DNA of 64,000 nucleotides, taken from contig NC_009634.1 of NCBI RefSeq assembly GCF_000017165.1, positions 1,656,049-1,720,048 of the forward strand, written 5' to 3'. The translations under genes were made by a program, and so were the position numbers. Source of the stretch: Methanococcus vannielii SB. GTDB taxonomy: Archaea; AGJL01; Methanococci; Methanococcales; Methanococcaceae. The notes under the pieces are model-generated. The model was not told where the DNA came from. It saw only the letters and a program-made list of their open reading frames with translations, and ran no database searches. Position 1 is the first letter of the stretch, and every line of letters starts with the position of its first letter. Of the stretch, positions 1-8,691 are shown in pieces.

Positions 1-2
1 TT

Positions 3-107
3 AAAGTATTTAAAGTTAACTATAAAATCGATGGAAACAACGTAAAAGTAAAAAATATCGATAAAACGAGATTTCTTAAAACAAAGGACGTAAATCAATA
101 TTCTTAA
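3..107 (+). CDS. C-terminal end of an unidentified protein (partial)
   Basis: An open frame enters from the left edge and ends at TAA 105-107, giving 34 residues ending KDVNQYS. The composition is lysine- and asparagine-rich like the neighbouring genes. No start is visible because the gene begins outside the window, and the tail is too short to assign to a family. It could also be a chance open frame in AT-rich DNA. Confidence 0.4.
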   Translation, partial: KVFKVNYKIDGNNVKVKNIDKTRFLKTKDVNQYS

Positions 108-274
108 TCTAAATCCTATGCGTTGCAAAAAACTGCTCACGAATTTACGATATAAAATGTTGAAAAAACAGTTAAAAATCAGTAAAATTAAAACGAGTAA
201 TTCGGGGTTATTTTGTTAAAAATAAGGCCAGTTACAAAAAATTGTTCACGAAGTTACTGTTACTACTATAAGCA

Positions 275-494
275 CTGCCGTGCAGATTTTGAAAAATATC
301 TTCGAAAGGTTGTACGCTCGGCAAGAACTGTTGCCGAGCTACTGCTTGAAAATAAACATTTGTGCCTAGGGCAGTATGAATTGGTTTTGGCAGGTTTACA
401 TCCTAAACCACCAAAAGGAGTCGAATTTCATTGCATATGGAGTTTTCGCCCTTTCGGGGCGCTTCGCTCGAAAACATCCTAAGCAATGAAATTC
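275..494. other. GC-richer structured stretch with nested inverted repeats (candidate ncRNA)
   Basis: No convincing gene occupies 108-559. The stretch holds an 8-bp inverted repeat CTCGGCAA/TTGCCGAG (317-324/331-338). It also holds a large nested structure: outer arms GAATTTCATTGC/GCAATGAAATTC (423-434/483-494), inner arms GTTTTCG/CGAAAAC (442-448/469-475), and two small hairpins inside (CCC/GGG at 449-458, GCG/CGC at 459-467). The result resembles a branched RNA fold and is noticeably more GC-rich than its surroundings. Just upstream, 127-148 and about 236-256 are imperfect direct repeats. Strand is unknown. It could be a small RNA, a folded 3' end, or a fragment of a mobile repeat. Confidence 0.35.
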
Positions 495-559
495 ATAGGT
501 TTTCGTGTGGTCGTTGGTCGGATAGGATATAAATTAGGGTTTGGCGTTAGTGCCGGTGC

Positions 560-3148
560 TCACTTTAAAGCGGGATTTTTATAATAATATGTATTTTCAA
601 TAAATAGATTAATTTTTTCAATAGAAATCTCGTCAAGTTGAGTAAATGCTCTTAGTTTCGGGATTCTAGTTATTTTTTCATATAGTTTCGGGCCTTCTCC
701 AGACGGCAGGTGTGAAGCTATTTCTTTTATTAGTAATTCACTGAGTCCACTAATTAAAAATCCACATTCGGGCTCATTTAACTCAGATATTATTTTTGAA
801 ATTTGGAGGAAATTACCGTGATGTATATTTAATATTTCATGTTTGATATTGTCATACTTGATTTCTTTGAATTTTTGATATGTATTAAATGGGGCAATGG
901 ACGCTAGATACTGTTCAACAAGTAAACTATATTTTTCAAGTATGTTTTTGTTAATATCATGCAAATATTTTGCATTTTGATTAATATATGGGTCAGATTT
1001 ATCATCTATGCCTGTTAATATCGTTAAATGTTCTGGAGGAGTAATTTCACGAAGGTTGAGTTCAGCATATACATTTTTCATGTCTTTTTTTAACAATGTT
1101 AACGTTGCACCAATATTGACTCCCGAAAGATCCTTTACATTTTTCATACAGTCCAAAATGAGGTCATGGTCAATATTTTCCAATATAAAAAGCATCTGTT
1201 CTTTGTTAATTCCCGAAAGAATGGCTTCAATCGTCTCAAAATGTTTAACCTCATCAAAAGTATAGAGTTCATTGATAATTTCTACCAATTTGTTATTTTC
1301 AAGATATTCAAAATCTAAATTTATTAATTCGTCAGGGGAATAAACATCAGTTAACCGATCATTTTTATTTTTAGATCTTCTAATTATTTCGTCAATAACC
1401 AGATATGAATCATTACTTTTTTTCAAAGAATTTATTAAAATATGAGTATTCATTATGAGGTCATCGCTAGTTGGTGAAAATAAGTCATGTAATCCCCTAA
1501 CGATTTGTCCTGAAATATACTTTTTTGAATAGTGTTTTACATGTTCTAATGAATAAATAAGCCCATTTGCAATTATTGTTCTATTTTTCGGAGGTACTCG
1601 ATATAGTGAGTTGCCGTTATTTTGTAATTTTAGGATATACCGTTCTAGACGATCACTTTTTGATAATTTGTGCAAAAAACCTTCAAAATCTTTTTCAGTG
1701 AGTCCTTGTTTTTTATATAATTCTAATTCATACGTCTGAAATTCATGTTCTGATTTACAATACATAAAATAATTGTTGAATGAGTTTTCCCCGTAAATCC
1801 TGTTTTCAGGGTTTCCGTCACGTGTATCAAGTATTGCAAATTCTTTAATTGCAGAATTAGGAAATAAAACGGTTAATAATTGATAAACATCATCTGCATC
1901 GATCGAACGGTAATTTTTCAAGTATTCGTTGATTTTATTTTTGTAATATTTATGATCGTATCCCGAACCACCTAATACGCACGTTCCATCAAATACAGAA
2001 TAACCTACAAAAAGTTCTTTATTATGTTTTACCCAATCGTAAATTTCGGGCGTAAAAACTTGCAAAGCAGTTAAAACAATTAAATCTATTTTATTAACTT
2101 GATTTTTTAGAAGATTCCAATTAAAATTAAAAATAGAGATATATCTATTCACATCTCGAATATTTTTGATCATGTTGCTAAAGCACAAGGGATAAAATTC
2201 AAAGTATTGGGGTATATCTCGAGGATTTTCTCCAATTATATTTTTTATTTCTTCTTCCAAAATGTTTTCTAAATCTAATGTATGGGGTTCAGGCATTTTT
2301 ATTGGAAATTGTATAATTTTTTCAAGATAGTGCATCCCATATCCATTTTGATGATTTTCTAAAGCATTAGATACAATTTTTTCATCAAATGATAGGACGT
2401 AAGTTATATTTTTAAAATCAGCAAGGCATTTTACAAGATGGAGTATTTGACCGATTTCTCTGTCATTCAGTCTATCCATGTCATCCATAATAACCAAGAT
2501 TCTGAATGGCAAGTTTTCGAATTTTTTGTCTAATTTCTTTTTTACGGTTACGATGTCGGTAGGTTGTCTGTATCCCTTCAATATTACGGATAAACATTTA
2601 GTGATTATTTTTCCAATTGTGACCGTAATTGTAAGGATTGGATTCAGTGTAATGAATTCAGGACTCATTTTTTCTAAATATTTATCAATACTAGATACCA
2701 ATCCCCACATAACCCCAAAAATTTTTCCAATCCAATCTTTTATATTTTCTAATATGGATTGACGTGTTTTCAATGATTCCGAAAGACATTTAAAGAAATT
2801 TAATATTAAATCATCAGTTTCCGTAAAATACCACGGATTAAATTTTATAGTAAGCATATTACATTTTTCAATTCTTTTGAGTTTTATAAATCTTTTAATT
2901 CGGTTTTGTTTAGAATTTTTGCATTCATTAATTTTTTCTTTAAAATCATTTTCTAGAATTTCCAAAGATTTATCAATCGAAAAGGATTTCCCTGAACCCC
3001 ATGATCCATAAAGTCCAACAACAAATCCATTTTTTTCATTATCTTGCCAGTTCATTATTTCTGCAAGACTTTTATGAAATCCTTCTCTTTCAAGAAGGTC
3101 TTTTTTTTCAGGATTGTTTATCTCCATTAAAATATTGTTATTTCCCAA
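560..3148 (-). CDS. KAP family P-loop NTPase
   Basis: 862 residues. Walker A is GSWGSGKS at residues 48-55. A Walker B-like ILVIMDDMDRL lies near residue 220. Between them are moderately hydrophobic segments (about 135-190), the place where KAP NTPases carry inserted membrane helices. KAP proteins are STAND-like signalling or defence ATPases; the phage-exclusion protein PifA belongs to the family. The remaining 500 residues are alpha-helical and unrecognised. The start is TTG 3148, preceded by a run of eight G five bases upstream. It follows the MCM-N gene by 27 bp, so the two are probably co-transcribed. Function in defence is inferred from family and neighbours. Confidence 0.85.
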   Translation of the reverse strand: MGNNNILMEINNPEKKDLLEREGFHKSLAEIMNWQDNEKNGFVVGLYGSWGSGKSFSIDKSLEILENDFKEKINECKNSKQNRIKRFIKLKRIEKCNMLTIKFNPWYFTETDDLILNFFKCLSESLKTRQSILENIKDWIGKIFGVMWGLVSSIDKYLEKMSPEFITLNPILTITVTIGKIITKCLSVILKGYRQPTDIVTVKKKLDKKFENLPFRILVIMDDMDRLNDREIGQILHLVKCLADFKNITYVLSFDEKIVSNALENHQNGYGMHYLEKIIQFPIKMPEPHTLDLENILEEEIKNIIGENPRDIPQYFEFYPLCFSNMIKNIRDVNRYISIFNFNWNLLKNQVNKIDLIVLTALQVFTPEIYDWVKHNKELFVGYSVFDGTCVLGGSGYDHKYYKNKINEYLKNYRSIDADDVYQLLTVLFPNSAIKEFAILDTRDGNPENRIYGENSFNNYFMYCKSEHEFQTYELELYKKQGLTEKDFEGFLHKLSKSDRLERYILKLQNNGNSLYRVPPKNRTIIANGLIYSLEHVKHYSKKYISGQIVRGLHDLFSPTSDDLIMNTHILINSLKKSNDSYLVIDEIIRRSKNKNDRLTDVYSPDELINLDFEYLENNKLVEIINELYTFDEVKHFETIEAILSGINKEQMLFILENIDHDLILDCMKNVKDLSGVNIGATLTLLKKDMKNVYAELNLREITPPEHLTILTGIDDKSDPYINQNAKYLHDINKNILEKYSLLVEQYLASIAPFNTYQKFKEIKYDNIKHEILNIHHGNFLQISKIISELNEPECGFLISGLSELLIKEIASHLPSGEGPKLYEKITRIPKLRAFTQLDEISIEKINLFIENTYYYKNPALK

Positions 3149-3175
3149 AATTCCCCCCCCTCTTTATGTAAGTCT

Positions 3176-3916
3176 TTATTTTTCATCTTCAATTTTTTCT
3201 GCATATATTCCTTTGATTATGATATCAAATACGCCAGTTTTTTTATTCGGTCTTAAATACGGGATCCCAATGATTCGGAAAATTCCGTTATATATCCCAG
3301 GTGAATTTTTTAATATTATTTCTTGTTCTATATTCGAAGTACTTTTTGATAAAAACTCTTTATTAATTGATATTAAGGTTAATTCTTGAAAATCTTCGTA
3401 TTTAGATTCACTCTGCATAAGAAACATTTTTTGACTACATTTTGGACAAGTTCTTTCCAAACTGGTTTCAAAAGGATTTTCAATTTTAAATATGGCCGAG
3501 TTTCCACAAGTTGTACATGTCAATGCTAAATTTGTAATTCCAGAAACAATTTTCTTTGTACTTTTAATTTTTCCGTCAATTTCAATTAATTTTCCAACAT
3601 GGCAGGTATTAATTTCGTGAATCTCTATTTTGGATAGTAATTCTTTAGGAATATTTTTTATACTGGCCGTTATATTTATTCTTTCACAGTTATAGTCCCA
3701 AAATGCTTCATTGTAACATTTTTCAAGTAGGCAAATCCCTTCATCAGGGTAATTTATAATATATTCTAAAATGGCATTACCTAACGGAGATTTATGGAAT
3801 AAATCGTTTAAATCCATAGTAACTATGTTTTTTTCTTTTGTTAAGTTTTCAAAATGAAATTCTTTTAAATAACTGATAATTTCCGGTTCAAAATTTAAAG
3901 TTTGACTATTCCGCAC
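3176..3916 (-). CDS. Stand-alone MCM N-terminal domain protein (OB fold with zinc finger)
   Basis: 246 residues resembling the N-terminal half of archaeal MCM replicative helicases. There is a helical part (1-100), an OB-fold strand VGKLIEIDGKI (107-117), a zinc finger with C134, C137, C157 and C160, the MCM-like YEDFQELTLI (173-182), and a final stretch matching the end of MCM-N (PGIYNGIFRIIGI, then FDIIIKGIYAEKIE). It stops where the AAA+ ATPase domain would begin, so it cannot unwind DNA itself. In MCM this domain binds DNA and drives ring assembly. The start is GTG 3916 after GGTGA. It is the first gene of a two-gene unit with the KAP NTPase. A TATA-like sequence at about 3951-3960 suggests its own promoter. 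Confidence 0.75.
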   Translation of the reverse strand: MRNSQTLNFEPEIISYLKEFHFENLTKEKNIVTMDLNDLFHKSPLGNAILEYIINYPDEGICLLEKCYNEAFWDYNCERINITASIKNIPKELLSKIEIHEINTCHVGKLIEIDGKIKSTKKIVSGITNLALTCTTCGNSAIFKIENPFETSLERTCPKCSQKMFLMQSESKYEDFQELTLISINKEFLSKSTSNIEQEIILKNSPGIYNGIFRIIGIPYLRPNKKTGVFDIIIKGIYAEKIEDEK

Positions 3917-4045
3917 ATTCTCACCATAAAAATAATAGTTAAAATAGTGGCGATTTATATATTAATTATTATCTAAATTTAAAAAAGAGTAATTTCAATA
4001 AAAAATATTTTAAAATAGTTTATTTTGGGGTAGTTAAATGGTATT

Positions 4046-4990
4046 TTAATCAATATATCCCAACGCTACAAGATTTAATAATAAATTTTCAACTTCTTCT
4101 CCACTATTTAATTGGATAAACGTATATTGGTAATATGGATAAGGTTCCGAGTTTGGGTACAATTCCCTACAAAATTCAATTCCTGATGGCATTTTTATAT
4201 TGTATTTTTTAATATCTTCATGACTGTATAATATATCTATAAATTCATTAATTCGAATACTTTCTTCCTTATAAATTGCGGTTTTTAAAACCCATTTTCC
4301 AGCACTATCCTTAAAATATATCTTTTTCAGCTTTAGTGCCTCTATCATCCATTTTAATCGATTATCTTTAATAAATTTTAAATAATTTTTGTATTTGGTC
4401 TGATCCGGTTTTTTCGGCATTTTTTCTATTTTTGAGTCGATTATATCTTTTAATTTTTCAAAATATTTGTTTTCTAAATTTTTAAATTCCTCACGGTACG
4501 AAAACATTTTTGCCATGTCCCGGGAGTAATCGCTCCATTTTGGTGTTACGACTGATTCAGCCGTTTCATTTTTAATAATTTTTGCAATTTTTAACATGTC
4601 CCTATGATACAGGTCTAGTGATTTTGAAGTGTTTCCTAGTGTTCCAATTCCATTTTTTGCTAAAAAGTATAAAATATACCATTTAGAAATTTTAGCGGAG
4701 TTATCGAGTATTTTTTTCAAATTTAATTCAATATCTTCAAGAGTTTTCCAGGGGCCCGTTATATCTTGAACGACGTCAAAAATTTTAAGTCTTTTTTCAA
4801 AAAATGTTTCATCATCAAAAAAATAATAATATAATTTATTCATTAAATAATTAAATTCCTCAGCATCCTTATTTCTGCCATTATTAACAGATTCCTTGTA
4901 ATGTATTTCCCAATAAGATTTTGGGGTCCAAATATCATTTAGGTCTGTTTTTTTAATTTCTTCAAGGTACTTAAGATATTTTTTCTCCAA
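4046..4990 (-). CDS. Unknown helical protein in defence-like island
   Basis: 314 residues, rich in lysine, aspartate and aromatic residues, predicted mostly alpha-helical, without membrane segments or a signal peptide. No family is recognised. The start is taken at TTG 4990 because a very strong GGGGGAGG site lies five bases upstream; a longer frame back to ATG 5029 lacks one. It lies 129 bp upstream of the MCM-N gene on the same strand, so it may belong to the same system or be a separate cargo gene. Confidence 0.6.
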   Translation of the reverse strand: MEKKYLKYLEEIKKTDLNDIWTPKSYWEIHYKESVNNGRNKDAEEFNYLMNKLYYYFFDDETFFEKRLKIFDVVQDITGPWKTLEDIELNLKKILDNSAKISKWYILYFLAKNGIGTLGNTSKSLDLYHRDMLKIAKIIKNETAESVVTPKWSDYSRDMAKMFSYREEFKNLENKYFEKLKDIIDSKIEKMPKKPDQTKYKNYLKFIKDNRLKWMIEALKLKKIYFKDSAGKWVLKTAIYKEESIRINEFIDILYSHEDIKKYNIKMPSGIEFCRELYPNSEPYPYYQYTFIQLNSGEEVENLLLNLVALGYID

Positions 4991-5257
4991 ATTATCCTCC
5001 CCCACACTATCCGCTAATAAAATGAACATTGTATATTAATAAAACTTATTTTTGGTGCATTTAATATTATTGGTTAAGTTACAACATAACCGGACTAACA
5101 AAAAGAAATCATTACTTAAAAATATATATTGTAGAGTAAATAGTTCAAAGACTGACAAAAATATGCCGAATACCGCAGGGGTGGAATTATTCTATTCAAA
5201 GTAAAAAAGAATACTGATCTAGAATATGCAATTAAAAAAGCATTTTATGCGAAAGAT

Positions 5258-5689
5258 TTGTTATTGGAACGAATTAGATATGCGGTGGATGACTATATCC
5301 CTAATGGGGATTTTTTATATTTGCATGGTGGGGAGGATAGTTTAGACTATACTGATTATATGCCCATCTCATTGGATAGTTTTGGATCGAAATATAAAAA
5401 AGATATTCCAAAAGGTGTTGAATGGGACTATAGTGCAGGAATGTACTGGTGGAGTATTAATAAAGGGAAAAAGAGCAGTGAAATATTAAAACAGATCGGA
5501 GATCGTACACAAAAAAAAGAGATGTTTGAAATATTGGATATTATCGGCATACCTACCGATGAAAAATCTTGGAAATTTGGCTGTTTTAAGGTTTTACGTA
5601 ATGAGGATGGATATACCTTGGATGTATATGGTGGCGAGGAATATATTTCTGAAGATAAGCTTGCAGGTAAACTGGAAAAAATATCTTGA
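5258..5689 (+). CDS. Unknown protein, 5' end uncertain, possibly frameshifted
   Basis: 143 residues from the first TTG; family unknown, with several tryptophan, tyrosine and glycine residues. The frame stays open upstream to 5156 and reads as plausible protein, but contains no ATG or GTG. An ATG at 5163 lies in another frame and stops after 13 codons, so either a frameshift near 5180 has broken the gene or translation starts at ATT 5189 just after GGGGTGG. It is the only plus-strand gene in the left island and is convergent with the SIR2 gene. Confidence 0.5.
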   Translation: MLLERIRYAVDDYIPNGDFLYLHGGEDSLDYTDYMPISLDSFGSKYKKDIPKGVEWDYSAGMYWWSINKGKKSSEILKQIGDRTQKKEMFEILDIIGIPTDEKSWKFGCFKVLRNEDGYTLDVYGGEEYISEDKLAGKLEKIS

Positions 5690-5824
5690 AATTTCTATTC
5701 ATAACTTTTAAATAAATTCTTTTTAGCAGTATGTTTCAAGAGACTACAATTTATATTTTTTATCCAGATCTTGAATTGATATATGATTTAAAATTTTATT
5801 TTGAAAACAGTCTTAATTTAAAAA

Positions 5825-7111
5825 TCATTTTAAATGTTTATTTCTAAATTCTTCATAAATTATGGGCCTTATTTTTCTAAATTCGTCTAAATTTTGCCTG
5901 TTTTCAATATCCCAATTTCCGGCAGTAATATATCTTAACCATTCCGGAGTACTGGCTTTAACTTTTCTTACTCTTAAATCGTATTCAAAAGGTTCAAAGA
6001 GTTTAATTTTTGAATCAGAAGGATCAACTATCCAAACTTTTAAATTTTCATTTCTAACCATCGCATTATACAATCGGATATTAACATGTTCATCGCAGAA
6101 GCTGTATCCTACAACTATTATTTCGTCTAAATTATCTAATATCTGGTCGATCAAAGCTAATTTTTCTTCGCCCGGTTTTGGATTTACTGTTTTACTAAAT
6201 TTATGACCGCCCATTTTAATTGAATTTCTTAAAAACTGGATTTCCCCGTCCATACCACTTACAGATAATTCATTAAGGGTATTTATTTTCAATCCATTAA
6301 AAAAATATTTCATTTCAGTTTTCTTGGATACTATTTTAAGGTAATCAAGGGCAGTATCTGAATTTTTAATGTCCAACTGAATTATAGTTTTACCCTCTTC
6401 AATATTATCAAAATCTCCATAAGAAAATTCGTTAATTGCACCATGTAATTTGATAAGATTTACCCCTTTACCACTTTTTATAAAGTTCATGTTTTCTAAA
6501 CTTAAATCTTTACGGTCAACTGATCCAAATTCGAGTGTATTTTCAAAGTTTAAATTTGAAATTGGAAATTTTACTTTTGAAACAGACCCAAAACTAAGGG
6601 GGATCTTATTATCAATACACAAAAATTCAATTATGAGGTCATGATTTAATGATATAACCCATAATGGATCTTCACCAATAAACTTGCTAAAATCTTTGTA
6701 AAAATGCTTGTTTAGATGGTAAATTGGAAAATAGTGTATATGGTAAGCATAAAATAGATATGAAATAATGTCTAAAATCTTTCCACGTGTATATTCACAA
6801 GTAAGCCGGTATTCTTTAGAAATGTCATGTGAACGGATTATATCTTCAATGTCTTTTAAAAATTCTTCGTAATTTAATGAATTGTTACATTTATGTTTTT
6901 TAAATAGTTCTGCAATGTCAAATAGTGCTTTTGAATCAGTTGGATTATCTTCGCCGTAAGGCTCATGTTTAGACCATGAATTAATATGATCTTTTAAACG
7001 AGTATTGTTATAAAAAAAGAAAAAATCTTTTGATACGTCATTAGCAAGGGGTATTCCTAAATCATATGAAAAACCCGCCCCTATCAACAATCCTTTTCGA
7101 ATTTTAACCAC
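5825..7111 (-). CDS. SIR2-like domain protein, putative NAD-consuming defence effector
   Basis: 428 residues with the SIR2 superfamily signature: GAGFS at residues 11-15, SLNHDLIIE in the middle, LIKLHG, and the late GYSFCDEHVN motif. Stand-alone SIR2-like domains of this type occur in anti-phage systems (for example ThsA, DSR, SIR2-HerA), where they hydrolyse NAD+ on infection. No ThsB, Argonaute or HerA partner is adjacent, so this may be a single-gene system or act with the unknown neighbours. The start is assigned to GTG 7111, which overlaps the GGGTGG site; an ATT codon sits at the normal distance. Activity is inferred from family. Confidence 0.75.
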   Translation of the reverse strand: MVKIRKGLLIGAGFSYDLGIPLANDVSKDFFFFYNNTRLKDHINSWSKHEPYGEDNPTDSKALFDIAELFKKHKCNNSLNYEEFLKDIEDIIRSHDISKEYRLTCEYTRGKILDIISYLFYAYHIHYFPIYHLNKHFYKDFSKFIGEDPLWVISLNHDLIIEFLCIDNKIPLSFGSVSKVKFPISNLNFENTLEFGSVDRKDLSLENMNFIKSGKGVNLIKLHGAINEFSYGDFDNIEEGKTIIQLDIKNSDTALDYLKIVSKKTEMKYFFNGLKINTLNELSVSGMDGEIQFLRNSIKMGGHKFSKTVNPKPGEEKLALIDQILDNLDEIIVVGYSFCDEHVNIRLYNAMVRNENLKVWIVDPSDSKIKLFEPFEYDLRVRKVKASTPEWLRYITAGNWDIENRQNLDEFRKIRPIIYEEFRNKHLK

Positions 7112-7177
7112 CCTATAAAGAAATAACTAAAAAAATGTTAAAAATTAAAATAAAAAATCTAAAAAAATAAAAAAGAT

Positions 7178-7579
7178 TTAAGCAACTGCACTTGTCGCTT
7201 GAATGTTAAATGATTCATTTGAGAGTCCGTATTCATTAAGTGTTTTTGCGTTTATTGATTTTTCAAAGTGTTTGTTTCTTTTTAAAACGTCTAAAATTAT
7301 GTTTATCTGAACAGTTTCCTTATAAACTTCTATAAGTCCGCTAGTTCCAACAATATTACTTAAATCAAATTTATTTAATCCAAAAGTTTCCGAAGCATCA
7401 ATTATTTCAACGCCAGTAATTAATTTTTCCCCTGTTTTAGTTATTCCCATGTCTAAATAGATGTTATCTACTTCAATTGTGTGGTCGTATTCTGCTTCAA
7501 TATTTTTTCTTTTAATATACATTGCATCAGCTAGAGGATCATAGTCTAAAGTTACATCCTTACCTTCGAATTTACTCAT
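7178..7579 (-). CDS. DUF2283 protein, putative antitoxin
   Basis: 133 residues. The N-terminus has the DUF2283 pattern YDPLADAMYIKR, followed by a TGVEIIDAS motif. The start is ATG 7579, preceded by GGAGG; a longer upstream frame overlaps the toxin gene heavily. It overlaps the end of the DUF4258 gene by 8 bp, an arrangement typical of toxin-antitoxin pairs, and DUF2283 genes are commonly found beside DUF4258 genes. A paralogue lies at 17555-17932. The C-terminal extension beyond the usual short DUF2283 domain is unrecognised. Confidence 0.7.
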   Translation of the reverse strand: MSKFEGKDVTLDYDPLADAMYIKRKNIEAEYDHTIEVDNIYLDMGITKTGEKLITGVEIIDASETFGLNKFDLSNIVGTSGLIEVYKETVQINIILDVLKRNKHFEKSINAKTLNEYGLSNESFNIQATSAVA

Positions 7580-7868
7580 GTTTTGTCCTCCGTTTAGTTT
7601 CTTGGGGAATTGGCGAAATAAAGTAGAATTTGTTAAATCTGTATGAAATAACAAGTATAATGTCTTTTTTTAAATCGTACTCGTAGTATAATTTAAATGT
7701 ATCAAAATTTTGATTAATTATTCCTTTACACTTTTTAGTTTTAAGTATATTATAAAGTTCATCGAATTTAAAATTTCTTTCTTTTAACCTTTGAACAAAG
7801 TGATCAGTTAGTTCATAGTTGTTTTCAGAAAGTGTTTTTAAAATTTCTAAAAATTCTTCAATTTCCAT
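7572..7868 (-). CDS. DUF4258-like protein, putative toxin
   Basis: 98 residues with ELTDHFVQRLKERNF near the N-terminus and a strand-rich C-terminal half (LYYEYDLKKDIILVISYRF), the plan of the small DUF4258/BrnT-like nuclease-type toxins. The His and Arg of the HFVQR motif are candidate functional residues. It is the first gene of a two-gene unit with the DUF2283 gene. Toxicity is inferred from family and arrangement only. Confidence 0.6.
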   Translation of the reverse strand: MEIEEFLEILKTLSENNYELTDHFVQRLKERNFKFDELYNILKTKKCKGIINQNFDTFKLYYEYDLKKDIILVISYRFNKFYFISPIPQETKRRTKHE

Positions 7869-8167
7869 TTTTTCACGAATAATTAGTACTTATCTATCAT
7901 ATTATTTTTTTAGTATATTAAAATAGTTGTTTTTATTTTAAAAATGTTTTTTGAACTATTTTTAACTTTTTAATTAATTTAACCTTTCAAAACACAAATC
8001 CTGTAAGGTATGACTAAAATTTAACTCGTCCTCGTGCATTTCCTTCGTTATTTTTAGTAAATGGCATAAACTTTTAAATCGGTTTTTTTAACTAAGTTAT
8101 TTTAAGTTAATATGGCTTAAAATAAGCTTATTTTTATTAAATTTTAATGTGGGGTCATATTTCCGGT

Positions 8168-8220
8168 CTGCTAATCCCGTTACGCTCTGCGTAACCCGAG
8201 TTCAAATCTCGGTCTCCGCG
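8168..8220 (+). pseudogene. 3' fragment of a serine tRNA gene (GCU anticodon loop to discriminator), integrase attachment remnant
   Basis: The fragment begins at the anticodon loop CTGCTAA (8168-8174). It continues with a long class II variable arm GTTACGC-TCT-GCGTAAC (8179-8195), a perfect T arm CCGAG-TTCAAAT-CTCGG (8196-8212), the 3' acceptor strand TCTCCGC and discriminator G (8220), then a T-rich stretch. The 5' half is absent: bases before 8168 do not pair with the anticodon stem or acceptor. This is what a tyrosine recombinase leaves when it inserts into the 3' half of a tRNA gene. No intact copy is in the window. Confidence 0.85.
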
Positions 8221-8460
8221 TTTTCTTTTTTGAGTAATAAATTAAGTTAGAAAACTTAACTTTTATCAAAATTTTTTCGGTTTAACGACGGGACTAAATA
8301 CTGTCTTTATTTTAGTCCTATGTATTTTTGAAATACAGTATTAGTTTTTGAAAAAATTAAAGTATTTTTTTAAAATATTCACGTTTGTAAATACTGGTTT
8401 TTAAAACTCGTGAGGTTTTCAGACTTTTTATTCCAAAGGAATATTTTGGTAGGCCCGTAA

Positions 8461-8570
8461 TAATACAATCAAAACATAGTAATAATATTTGTAACCAAGA
8501 TGTAACCAGAATGTTTAAAATACGTTAAATCACGTATAAAAAATAGGCAAAATACGACAGTCAAATTTGA
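8461..8570. repeat. Left copy of a diverged ~100-bp direct repeat
   Basis: The region matches 18013-18120 in the same orientation; the core 8517-8566 agrees with 18072-18121 at 46 of 50 positions. The core contains the inverted repeat TACGT-6-ACGTA (8521-8536). It also contains GTAACC twice, linking it to the repeats that follow. The two copies bracket the integrase and helicase genes and may be element ends, origin copies or recombination-protein sites. Confidence 0.7.
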
Positions 8571-8691
8571 TAACTGACTTTATGAATACCGCTAATATAA
8601 ACACAGCTAAATAAAATACCAATATTAAATGCGTATTTTTCATAATTTTTTTACAAATTTTTTTCTTTTACTCACGCTTACTGATTTTTTT

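Noticed and set aside
213-482. An 89-residue plus-strand open frame in the left gap
   Set aside because: It runs straight through the nested inverted repeats, has no ribosome site and reads as cysteine- and arginine-rich sequence unlike real genes here; the structured DNA explains it better.
8168-8220. A complete functional tRNA gene
   Set aside because: No D arm, no 5' acceptor strand and mismatches in the anticodon stem upstream of 8168.
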